A stretch of 14,762 bases of DNA. Origin: Nautiliaceae bacterium (GTDB lineage Bacteria; Campylobacterota; Campylobacteria; Campylobacterales; Nautiliaceae). The translations under genes were made by a program, and so were the position numbers. Positions within the stretch are counted from its first letter, which is position 1; every line of letters starts with the position of its first letter. Where the stretch lies: NCBI GenBank assembly GCA_027062985.1, contig JAMOSR010000153.1:1-14762 (forward strand), written 5' to 3'. A model generated the notes under the pieces. The model was not told where the DNA came from, did not search any database, and worked only from the letters and a program-made list of their open reading frames with translations. Shown one piece after another: positions 8,357 through 14,460 of the stretch.

Positions 8357-9365
8357 TTTTTCTCCTTAAAAAATATATATCTAAAACAAACAAAATCACA
8401 AAAGGAACGGCAATACTCCAATAAGGGATTATTCCCTGTTTTGAAAATTTAAAAAGCAGTAATTCTCCTCCCCAAAGAAGAATGCTTAATATAATGGATT
8501 GTATCATAAAAAGAGTAATATTCGAGAGCCTTATATGAACAGGAGCTACTAAAAAGAAAATTACCATTAATGCTATCATACTAAGAGGCGTAAAAATTTT
8601 AAAAAACACTATTGCTAAAATCTTGCTTTCGTCAATATCTTTAAAATAACGAATTGCAAGATAAGCGTCATAAAAAGATATTTCATTCAAACTTTTAAGG
8701 CTTGAAAGTATTTTAGGTTTGAAATTTTCCAAAAAACAGACATCTTTATATTCTTTTACCCATTCTTTTTCAAAAAAATAAGTAATTTCCGCATTTTTAG
8801 CATACCATCTATTATTTACAAAATAAGCTTTAGGAGCATAAATCATTTTTTTTAAGTCACCGTTTATTTCAAAAACCCTCACGTCATTTGCAATTTTAAA
8901 TATCGGATTAAGTTCTTTTATATAAACAACTTTGTTATTATGCTTTAGAAAAAGGTCTTTATCTTTAAGTTTTTCACTGTTTTTAACCGCTGAGGCATAT
9001 TGATTGATATAAGCAAGTTTAGTACTTTGAAGAAAAAATATAAAAAAAGTAAAAAAAAACGAAAATAATAAAAAAGGCATCAGAATCTTTTTAGGTAAAA
9101 AACCTAAAGAGTAAAAACTGACAAATTCATTAAATTTAATCATAGATGAAACAGTTAATAAAAAAGAAAAAATAATTGCTAAAGGATATAAAACAAAAAC
9201 AGCGTAAAGAAATTGATAAGAAACATATAAAACCTGTAAGTTTGAAGAATAAGGCAATTTTGAAAAGTTAAAACTCAAATCCACTATCACAAACAAAACG
9301 CTTAATGCAAAAAGAACCGTAAAAAAATTTTTTACGTATTTTTTGAGAATATACCAAAAATACAC
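8346..9365 (-). CDS. LptF/LptG (YjgP/YjgQ) family LPS-export permease
   Basis: Proteins of this family form the inner-membrane part of the LptB2FG transporter that extracts lipopolysaccharide and passes it to LptC/LptA. The 339-residue protein shows the family layout. Three N-terminal membrane helices lie at about 11-33, 43-72 and 91-112. A periplasmic beta-jellyroll-type domain follows (about 113-245), then three C-terminal helices ending with a Lys/Arg-rich tail. I prefer GTG at 9365, which overlaps the pth stop as TAGTG and has AAAAGG about 6 bases upstream. A GTG two codons earlier (9371) sits directly on that ribosome site. The end overlaps lysA by 11 bp. The Phe-rich composition is normal for a membrane protein at low GC. 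Whether it is the F or G subunit cannot be told. Confidence 0.88.
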   Translation of the reverse strand: MYFWYILKKYVKNFFTVLFALSVLFVIVDLSFNFSKLPYSSNLQVLYVSYQFLYAVFVLYPLAIIFSFLLTVSSMIKFNEFVSFYSLGFLPKKILMPFLLFSFFFTFFIFFLQSTKLAYINQYASAVKNSEKLKDKDLFLKHNNKVVYIKELNPIFKIANDVRVFEINGDLKKMIYAPKAYFVNNRWYAKNAEITYFFEKEWVKEYKDVCFLENFKPKILSSLKSLNEISFYDAYLAIRYFKDIDESKILAIVFFKIFTPLSMIALMVIFFLVAPVHIRLSNITLFMIQSIILSILLWGGELLLFKFSKQGIIPYWSIAVPFVILFVLDIYFLRRKNEL

Positions 9366-9904
9366 TAACACCCTTTTTTAGAGTATCTGCTAGGCGCCTG
9401 AGCAATATCTTCAACCGCTTTTGCCACCGTTTCAAAAAGGGGTTTTATACACTCTATTTCTTCACTGCTAAAATCACTTAAAACAAAATTTACAACTTCT
9501 TCTTTTCTCTCAGGTCTTCCAACTCCAATTCTTACACGCCAATAATCATTACCTATATGGGAATCTATCGATTTAAGCCCGTTATGACCTCCGCTGCCTC
9601 CGCCTTTTTTAAATTTCAAAGCACCGAGTTTCAAATCTATATCATCGTGAATAACTATTATATCCTTATTGTCTATTTTATAAAAATCCTTCACTGCCCT
9701 GACCGCCTCACCTGATAAATTCATATAAGTTGTGGGTTTTAAAAACAGATATTCACCGGCTTTATATAATTCACCTTTAAATTTAGAAGAAACCTTAGAA
9801 GCTTTAAACGTATCAATTAAATAGTCTACTGCCATAAAACCTACGTTATGACGATTTAATTCATATTTTTTTCCGGGATTACCAAGACCGACAATAAGTT
9901 TCAT
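9365..9904 (-). CDS. pth: Peptidyl-tRNA hydrolase
   Basis: Pth cleaves the ester bond of peptidyl-tRNAs released by abortive translation and recycles tRNA; it is normally essential. The 179-residue protein has all the catalytic residues known from E. coli. These are N9 in GLGNPGKKY, H19 in NRHNVGF, N62 in TTYMNLSG, D87 in IHDDIDL, and N108 in GGGSGGHNGLK. The ATG at 9904 has AGAGG about 4-5 bases upstream. It follows rplY with a 44-bp spacer that contains two overlapping inverted repeats, and it overlaps the next gene by one base. Linkage to rplY is common in bacteria and fits joint ribosome and tRNA quality control. Confidence 0.97.
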   Translation of the reverse strand: MKLIVGLGNPGKKYELNRHNVGFMAVDYLIDTFKASKVSSKFKGELYKAGEYLFLKPTTYMNLSGEAVRAVKDFYKIDNKDIIVIHDDIDLKLGALKFKKGGGSGGHNGLKSIDSHIGNDYWRVRIGVGRPERKEEVVNFVLSDFSSEEIECIKPLFETVAKAVEDIAQAPSRYSKKGC

Positions 9905-9917
9905 AGCGCCTCTTTAA

Positions 9918-9946
9918 TTCTCGCCAAAAAGCGAGAAGCTTTTTGG
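9918..9946 (-). promoter_or_regulatory. Two mutually exclusive inverted repeats in the rplY-pth spacer
   Basis: On the transcribed strand, arm CCAAAAAGC (9946-9938) pairs perfectly with GCTTTTTGG (9932-9924) around a 5-nt loop. Alternatively TTCTCGC (9937-9931) pairs with GCGAGAA (9924-9918) around a 6-nt loop. The two 9-bp and 7-bp stems share bases, so only one can form. The second ends about nine bases before the pth ribosome site. Neither has a downstream U-tract on this strand, so this is not a classical terminator. It could be a processing site or could tune pth expression; function is inference. Confidence 0.5.
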
Positions 9947-9948
9947 GA

Positions 9949-10485
9949 TTATTTTGCCTTAATTACACCGACTACAGGAATTGAAGGGTTTAGATAGCAC
10001 TCAACACCTTCTGGCATTTTAATATCTCTAATAAGTACGTTATCACCAACGTCCAAATCACTTACGTCAATTTCAAAATAATCAGGTAAATTCTCAGGAG
10101 TTGATTTAACTTTAATTCTTCTTCTATGATAAATCAATACACCTTTGTTTTTAAGACCTTTAGGAGTTCCTACAACTTTAATAGGTACATAAAAATATTG
10201 TTTTACTCCAGGCTGAGCCATTAATAAATCCACATGTAACAAATCTCCTGTTACAGGGTCTTTTTGATACTCTTGAACAACCGCTTTAAACTCTTTATCA
10301 CCAACTTTTACAGGGAAAACTAAATGTTCTTTATTTCTCATATATTTTACAAAGTCACCTTTTTTGAATGCCGCATTTATGTTTTCTTGACCTTTTCCAT
10401 AAATGTTAGCAATCAGATAACCATCTCTTCTAAGTTTTTTAGTCGCTGACTTAGAAGTACTCTCTCTGATTATTCCTTCAAGCAT
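9949..10485 (-). CDS. rplY: 50S ribosomal protein L25, long CTC/TL5 type
   Basis: L25 binds 5S rRNA in the central protuberance of the large subunit. The 178 residues place it in the two-domain general-stress (CTC/TL5) class rather than the roughly 94-residue E. coli form. An N-terminal 5S-binding barrel covers about 1-90 (start LEGIIRES, then KKLRRDGYLIANIYGKG, and FKAVVQEYQKDPVTGDLLHVDL). The C-terminal TL5 beta-domain covers about 95-178 (VPIKVVGTPKGLKNKGVL, and IDVSDLDVGDNVLIRDI). The ATG at 10485 has AAGGAG 6 bases upstream. It is the first gene after a 65-bp gap with its own strong promoter, so it may head an independent rplY-pth-onward transcript. Confidence 0.96.
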   Translation of the reverse strand: MLEGIIRESTSKSATKKLRRDGYLIANIYGKGQENINAAFKKGDFVKYMRNKEHLVFPVKVGDKEFKAVVQEYQKDPVTGDLLHVDLLMAQPGVKQYFYVPIKVVGTPKGLKNKGVLIYHRRRIKVKSTPENLPDYFEIDVSDLDVGDNVLIRDIKMPEGVECYLNPSIPVVGVIKAK

Positions 10486-10515
10486 ATTGTCTCCTTAAAT
10501 TTTTTTCGAATTGGA

Positions 10516-10543
10516 ATTATATCTAAATTATTGCTTTTTGCAA
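10516..10543 (-). promoter_or_regulatory. Sigma70-type promoter for rplY
   Basis: On the minus strand a -35 TTGCAA (10543-10538) and a consensus -10 TATAAT (10521-10516) are separated by 16 bases. The rplY start follows about 30 bases downstream, with AAGGAG between them. This is the clearest internal promoter in the minus-strand gene run. Confidence 0.7.
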
Positions 10544-10546
10544 TAA
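10528..10546. repeat. Palindrome over the rplY -35 box, just after the ATPase stop
   Basis: The plus strand reads TTATTGC, a 5-nt loop of T, then GCAATAA: a perfect 7-bp inverted repeat. It covers the rplY -35 element and starts 4 bases past the stop of the pilus ATPase gene. It could be a weak terminator remnant or an operator. The stem is AT-rich and short, so I do not call it a terminator. Confidence 0.4.
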
Positions 10547-10550
10547 AACT

Positions 10551-11675
10551 TCATTCACTTTTAAGGGCTATTACATCCTCTTCTTCATCACTAATATTAT
10601 GTCTCATTTTTTCCTGTTTTAGTTTAAGTTTAAAATCGTCTTTACTAGAAGCGTATTCAATAGCGGTAGGTTCGTCTATTCTTCCGCCGATAACCAAATC
10701 GACCAGATGCTGATCAAAACTCTGGGTACCGTAAACATTTTTACCTTCTTCCAAAGCGTCTTTTATTTCGCTGTCCCTATCTTGGGAAATAAGTTCTTTA
10801 ATTCTTGGAGTTTTCAATAAAATTTCCATAGCGGCAACCCTTTTTTTATCAACGGTGGGTACAAGTCTTTGAGATATAATCCCTTCTATAACAGAAGAGA
10901 GCACAAGTCTTATTCTCGGCTGCTCCTGAGGAGGGAAAACCCCTATTATCCTGTTAATAGTCTCTTTTGCATCAAGCGTATGAAGAGTTGAAAAAACAAG
11001 ATGACCTGTTTCCGCCGCATGAAGGGCTATTTCAATTGTTTCGATATCCCTCATTTCACCTACAAGAATAATATCAGGGTCTTCCCTTAAAGCCGCTTTT
11101 AAGGCTCTGGCAAAAGATACAGTGTCTTCTCCAACACTTCTTTGATTTACAAGACTTTTTTTATCTTTATGAACAAATTCCACAGGGTCTTCAATAGTTA
11201 TAATATGCTTTGATTTTGTTTCGTTTATTTCATTTATTAAAGCGGCTAGGGTTGTAGATTTACCGCTTCCGGTAACACCTGTTACCAATACAAGTCCCCT
11301 TTCTATTTCCGTAAATTTTTTAACTACTGGAGGTAAATTAAGCTCATCAATAGTAGGAACCTTAACAGGAATGACCCTAAAAACCAAAGAAGGGCCTTCT
11401 ATTTGAAAAAAAGCGTTTCCCCTGAATCTGTAATTTTCATCAAGTTTATAAGAAAAATCCAAATCCTTATTTTCCATAAATTCTTTAAATTTTTTTTCTC
11501 CCAAAATATCCAAAAGAAGTTCTTCAACTTCTTTTCTTGGAACGGGATTTTGAGTAAAAGCCGCCAGTTTCCCATGAACTCTCGCTCTTACCACACCGGA
11601 AGACTTGATATGTAAATCACTACCTCCTTTTTTTATCATAGCATATAAAAATTTGTTAAGCATCTCTTTTTTCAT
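10551..11675 (-). CDS. pilT/pilU: PilT/PilU-family type IV pilus retraction ATPase
   Basis: This hexameric secretion-type ATPase family drives pilin disassembly at the inner membrane. The 374 residues show a PAS-like N-terminal domain (1-100), Walker A GVTGSGKST (133-141), an Asp box around ITIEDPVEF (159-167), an atypical Walker B DPDIILVGEMRD (199-210, E207), and a His box AETGHLVFSTLHT (221-233). The PilT AIRNLIRE motif is replaced by RIKELISQ (291-298). The following segment TQSFDQHLVDL and the final SSKDDFKLKLK resemble PilU, so the paralogue assignment is open. The ATG at 11675 lies 3 bp after tal with AAGG in the tal end; an ATG four codons later has no spaced ribosome site. No other pilus gene is in the window. 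Confidence 0.88.
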   Translation of the reverse strand: MKKEMLNKFLYAMIKKGGSDLHIKSSGVVRARVHGKLAAFTQNPVPRKEVEELLLDILGEKKFKEFMENKDLDFSYKLDENYRFRGNAFFQIEGPSLVFRVIPVKVPTIDELNLPPVVKKFTEIERGLVLVTGVTGSGKSTTLAALINEINETKSKHIITIEDPVEFVHKDKKSLVNQRSVGEDTVSFARALKAALREDPDIILVGEMRDIETIEIALHAAETGHLVFSTLHTLDAKETINRIIGVFPPQEQPRIRLVLSSVIEGIISQRLVPTVDKKRVAAMEILLKTPRIKELISQDRDSEIKDALEEGKNVYGTQSFDQHLVDLVIGGRIDEPTAIEYASSKDDFKLKLKQEKMRHNISDEEEDVIALKSE

Positions 11676-11678
11676 AAA

Positions 11679-12632
11679 TTACGCCTTAATGGAGCTTAGC
11701 ATATCCTCAAACGCTTTTTCGAAAGCTTCCACTCCTTCATCAAATAACTCCTGATAAATCTTTTGCATACTAATCCCAGCAGGGGCTAAAAAACTAAAAA
11801 ACGCATCAATATGTTTCGTTTGAAAATGAAAACTCTCTTCAAGCTCTTTATTTTTAATCTCCTCAATAACATCAAGAGGCAATGTAAGCACACTATGGGG
11901 CAGGTATAAATTTTCTACATAATAATCTTTTGGCAGATATTCCTGCTTTACGCCCGTAGAAGCAAAAAGCGTTCTGATATTAGGTAATCCAGCTTCTTCT
12001 ATCTGATTGTAAATTTTAATTGCGTTAAAAAATCCTACTCTGTCTTTTGCTAAATTTTGCTTAGCCAAAACAGGATTTAATTTTCTGTCAAACCTACTAA
12101 CAAATACCGAAATAACCCCGTCAATCGTCCTAGGACCTTTACTTATAGCATCAAGTGCCCTCATAGCCTGATTTGGAGAAAAAACAAGAGTAGCATTTAT
12201 ATTTATACCTCTTTTGGCAAGTTCTTCCATAGCTTTATATCCGGCTTCATTTGCCGGAATTTTTATCATTACGTTATCTCTTTCAATTTTATCATAAAGC
12301 CTTAAAGCTTCATCAATCGTCCCTTTTGCATCGTTTATAAGTCTTGGGTCCACTTCAATACTGGCATACCCGTCTTCTCCGTTGTCGTATAAAGGGGCTA
12401 AAATATCACACGCTTTTTGAATGTCTTTAACCGCTATTTCTTCATAAATCTCTTTTGGAGATTTCCCTTTCAGTTTTTCTATATCTTCTTTATAGACTTC
12501 TTTTTTTAGCGCGTTTGCAAAAATCGCAGGGTTGCTTGTCAGTCCGTTTACAAGACCGCTGTTTATCCACTCTTTAAATTTGCTGTCTAAAAATTCCCTG
12601 TCCAAATAATCTACCCAGATACTTGTATTCAT
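11679..12632 (-). CDS. tal: Transaldolase
   Basis: Transaldolase moves a dihydroxyacetone unit between sedoheptulose 7-phosphate and glyceraldehyde 3-phosphate in the non-oxidative pentose phosphate pathway. This links sugars to erythrose 4-phosphate for aromatic amino acids, which fits pheA further along. The 317-residue alpha/beta barrel shows the N-terminal SIWVDYL, the GLTSNPAIF signature (30-38), and the Schiff-base K124 in VMIKIPA. INATLVFSPNQA, FVSRFDRK and FASTGVK follow. The ATG at 12632 has AAGGAG 7 bases upstream and lies 10 bp after serB. In C. jejuni tal and serB are also neighbours (from memory). Confidence 0.95.
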   Translation of the reverse strand: MNTSIWVDYLDREFLDSKFKEWINSGLVNGLTSNPAIFANALKKEVYKEDIEKLKGKSPKEIYEEIAVKDIQKACDILAPLYDNGEDGYASIEVDPRLINDAKGTIDEALRLYDKIERDNVMIKIPANEAGYKAMEELAKRGININATLVFSPNQAMRALDAISKGPRTIDGVISVFVSRFDRKLNPVLAKQNLAKDRVGFFNAIKIYNQIEEAGLPNIRTLFASTGVKQEYLPKDYYVENLYLPHSVLTLPLDVIEEIKNKELEESFHFQTKHIDAFFSFLAPAGISMQKIYQELFDEGVEAFEKAFEDMLSSIKA

Positions 12633-12642
12633 TTTAAACTCC

Positions 12643-13269
12643 TTAAATAAATTCCAATATTTTAGTTAAATCTTTCTCTTCTATTATAATGTTAGCGTTT
12701 TTTTTAAGAATTTCTTTTGCGCAAAAAGCAACTCTAACTGCAGCGTGTTTAAACATACTCAAATCATTGGCACCGTCACCTACTACCATCGTCTCTTCAG
12801 GAGTAACGCCTAAAACGTTTTGAATTCTTTTTAACATATCTCCCTTTGAATGGCTAAACATCATTTCACCGCCTACAAGCCCCGTGAGAATTCCGTTTTT
12901 ACTGTGAAGGATATTACTAAAATCGGCATCATAACCCAGTTTTTCTTTAAAATAAGAAGTGGCGTTTCTAAAACCTCCGCTAAAAACCATAATTTTTAAT
13001 CCCTCTTTTTTAAGTACTTTTATCGTCTCATCAGCCCCCGGCATTAAAGGCAGATTATGACAAATTTCATCTACCTTTTTTTCCTCAAGTCCTTCAAGAA
13101 GTTTTACCCTCATTATAAGACTCTCAAAAAAATCAAGTTCTCCTCTCATAGCCATCTCTGTAATAGAAGCCACCTTGTCTTTTAGACCCAACGGTTCGGC
13201 CAAAAAATCTATTGTTTCACCGTCCATAAGAGTAGAATCAAAATCAAATACCGCAAGTTTTAACGCCAT
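12643..13269 (-). CDS. serB: Phosphoserine phosphatase
   Basis: SerB dephosphorylates phosphoserine in the last step of serine synthesis. The 208-residue HAD enzyme has every expected residue: D9 and D11 in FDFDSTL, the serine-recognition E18, FSGGF with S97 (96-100), K142 in HSKGD, and VGDGANDLSM with D165 and D169. It lacks the N-terminal ACT domain of the longer SerB forms. I chose ATG at 13269, which has TTCCTT (complement AAGGAA) at 13274-13279. A 14-residue longer reading from 13311 would run through this site and the promoter, and it adds a tail that does not fit the family. It is the first gene of the minus-strand run and is divergent from tatA. Confidence 0.95.
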   Translation of the reverse strand: MALKLAVFDFDSTLMDGETIDFLAEPLGLKDKVASITEMAMRGELDFFESLIMRVKLLEGLEEKKVDEICHNLPLMPGADETIKVLKKEGLKIMVFSGGFRNATSYFKEKLGYDADFSNILHSKNGILTGLVGGEMMFSHSKGDMLKRIQNVLGVTPEETMVVGDGANDLSMFKHAAVRVAFCAKEILKKNANIIIEEKDLTKILEFI

Positions 13270-13288
13270 TTTGTTCCTTTTTTGTAAA

Positions 13289-13316
13289 ATTTTATCAAAG
13301 AATACCATCATTTCAA
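13289..13316 (-). promoter_or_regulatory. Promoter for serB and the minus-strand gene run
   Basis: On the minus strand TTGAAA (13316-13311) and TAAAAT (13294-13289) are separated by 16 bases. The serB ATG is 20 bases past the -10, so the leader is very short. It supports the shorter serB start. Confidence 0.6.
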
Positions 13317-13324
13317 TAATTTAT

Positions 13325-13332
13325 GCTAAAAT
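13325..13332 (+). promoter_or_regulatory. Extended -10 promoter for tatAC
   Basis: The plus strand reads TGC directly followed by TAAAAT (13327-13332), an extended -10, in an AT-rich stretch with no clear -35. The tatA ATG follows 20 bases later. Its upstream part overlaps the serB -35 region, so the two divergent promoters lie nearly back to back. Confidence 0.5.
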
Positions 13333-13352
13333 TCTCAAAAAAAGGATACGCA

Positions 13353-13586
13353 ATGGGTGTAAGTACATGGCAAATCGTCGTTATTTTATTAGTAGTTTTA
13401 CTGCTTTTCGGAGGTAAAAAAATACCTGAACTAGCAAGCGGGCTTGGAAAAGGTATTAAAAACTTTAAAGATGCCGTAAAAGAAGGCGAAGAAACAGATA
13501 TTAAAACTACCGAAAAAACCGATAAAATCGAAAATCAAACAACAACTGCAAATTCTACAACAAAAGAACAAGAAAAAAATGCTTGA
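13353..13586 (+). CDS. tatA: Twin-arginine translocase subunit TatA
   Basis: TatA oligomers form the pore for folded, often cofactor-bearing proteins across the inner membrane, which respiratory enzymes of such bacteria need. The 77-residue protein has a short N-terminal membrane helix (about 5-19), then the TatA hinge FGGKKIPELASGLGKGIKNFK (about 20-40) forming the amphipathic helix, and a Thr/Lys/Glu-rich low-complexity tail. It matches TatA rather than TatB, since FGxKKxPEL is present and the TatB GPERLP-type segment is absent. ATG at 13353 has AAAGGA upstream; a 10-residue longer reading from 13323 would include the promoter -10 and ribosome site. The last 8 bases overlap tatC. Confidence 0.92.
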   Translation: MGVSTWQIVVILLVVLLLFGGKKIPELASGLGKGIKNFKDAVKEGEETDIKTTEKTDKIENQTTTANSTTKEQEKNA

Positions 13587-14316
13587 AGAGATTAAACCTC
13601 ATATAGCCGAGCTTCGTTCTCGGCTTATTAAAATAGTAATTATCTATTTTCTTTTTTTCTTTCTGGCATTTGTATTCTGGAAAGACATTTTCCAATGGAT
13701 GAGCGAACCGCTTTTAGAAGCACTAGAGCTTAAAAAAGACAGCAAAATAATATTTACCGGACTGGCCGAACCTTTTTTCACAGCCGTAAAAATATCACTG
13801 TTTGCAGGGCTTTTTATGGCATTGCCTTTTATTTTATATCAAATCTGGGCTTTTATTGCACCGGGATTATACGAACATGAAAAAAAACTGGTTATTCCTT
13901 TTGTATTTTGGGGGACCGTTATGTTTGTAGCCGGTGCTGCTTTTGCTTATTATGTAGTATTTCCGGTGGGCTTTAAAATGCTTATAACATTTGGCGGAAG
14001 TGAATTTACGGCAATGCCAAGAATGAGCGAATACGTAAGTTTCTTTGGAAAACTGATGCTTGGATTTGGTATAGCTTTTGAAATGCCCGTAGTTACATAT
14101 TTTTTAGCAAAACTAGGATTGGTTACGGACCAAACACTAAAAGATTTTGCAAGATACGCAATAGTCATAATTTTTATTCTTGCAGCGGTTTTAACACCGC
14201 CGGATTTATTTTCACAGCTTGCAATGGCTGCACCTCTTCTTATACTTTACGGTATTTCCATTTTAATAGCAAAAATGGTAAACCCTGAAAAAGAAGAAAA
14301 TTCAAAAGAAAATTAA
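13579..14316 (+). CDS. tatC: Twin-arginine translocase subunit TatC
   Basis: TatC is the multi-spanning receptor that binds the RR signal peptide and organises the Tat translocon. The 245 residues show six hydrophobic helices with cytoplasmic ends. Family marks are HIAELRSRL (8-16), AEPFFTAVK (63-71), FIAPGLYEHEKK (92-103, with E101 at the place of the E. coli signal-peptide-contacting Glu), FGIAFEMPV (153-161, with the intramembrane E158), and LTPPDLFSQ. The tail is charged. The ATG lies inside tatA (8-bp overlap) behind a run of seven A and lacks a proper ribosome site, so translation is probably coupled to tatA. No tatB follows. Confidence 0.96.
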   Translation: MLEEIKPHIAELRSRLIKIVIIYFLFFFLAFVFWKDIFQWMSEPLLEALELKKDSKIIFTGLAEPFFTAVKISLFAGLFMALPFILYQIWAFIAPGLYEHEKKLVIPFVFWGTVMFVAGAAFAYYVVFPVGFKMLITFGGSEFTAMPRMSEYVSFFGKLMLGFGIAFEMPVVTYFLAKLGLVTDQTLKDFARYAIVIIFILAAVLTPPDLFSQLAMAAPLLILYGISILIAKMVNPEKEENSKEN

Positions 14317-14371
14317 ATCTTTTCTATCTTTTTTTCTCTTTTTTAGTTACTATTTCAATTTAAATCCCCCG

Positions 14372-14415
14372 ACTAAACTCTAGCCAAAATAAAGTTTAGT
14401 TTTATTGACTAAACT
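14372..14415. repeat. Three copies of the word ACTAAACT (direct, inverted, direct)
   Basis: ACTAAACT occurs at 14372-14379, its reverse complement AGTTTAGT at 14393-14400, and ACTAAACT again at 14408-14415. Centres are 21 and 15 bases apart. The last copy overlaps the -35 of the downstream promoter. The pairs could form a plus-strand hairpin (copies 1 and 2, 13-nt loop) or a minus-strand one (copies 2 and 3, 7-nt loop). A regulator-binding operator or a bidirectional terminator are both possible; the placement on the -35 favours an operator. Confidence 0.6.
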
Positions 14416-14433
14416 AAAATGATATGTTAAAAT
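14405..14433 (+). promoter_or_regulatory. Strong promoter for the unrecognised 3' gene
   Basis: TTGACT (14405-14410) is followed after 17 bases by TAAAAT (14428-14433), with TG one base before it, giving an extended -10. The ATG is 27 bases past the -10. It is the best-formed promoter on the plus strand. Confidence 0.7.
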
Positions 14434-14447
14434 TACGAAAAAATTAA

Positions 14448-14454
14448 GAGGAGG
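14448..14454 (+). promoter_or_regulatory. Strong ribosome binding site for the 3' gene
   Basis: GAGGAGG lies 6 bases before the ATG at 14461, one of the strongest Shine-Dalgarno matches in the window. It decides the start and argues for abundant translation. Confidence 0.8.
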
Positions 14455-14460
14455 CGCGCA

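Larger units (their letters stand above)
14317..14460. other. Intergenic region after tatC
   Basis: This 144-bp gap begins with a pyrimidine-rich, T-rich stretch (about 14320-14346) without a stem. A CCCCC run at 14366-14370, the triple 8-bp repeat, and the promoter and ribosome site of the next gene follow. I see no RNA gene. The first repeat pair (14372-14379 with 14393-14400) followed by TTTTATT could serve as a tatC terminator, but the same bases also look like operator sites. Confidence 0.6.

Noticed and set aside
9918..9946. Rho-independent terminator after rplY
   Set aside because: No U-tract follows either stem on the transcribed strand and pth begins at once.
13270..13311. 14-residue N-terminal extension of serB
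   Set aside because: It would run through the likely -10 and the ribosome site, and the family starts near the ATG at 13269.
13323..13352. 10-residue N-terminal extension of tatA
   Set aside because: The upstream ATG lies within the extended -10 region and has no ribosome site; TatA proteins start just before the membrane helix.
13950..14168. 72-codon minus-strand reading inside tatC
   Set aside because: Antisense shadow of a well-conserved TatC; no start signals.
14320..14346. Terminator of tatC in the T-rich stretch
   Set aside because: T-rich but without any GC stem ahead of it.
14371..14415. Short CRISPR-like array
   Set aside because: Only three 8-bp copies, one inverted, with unequal short spacing; fits an operator or hairpin, not CRISPR.
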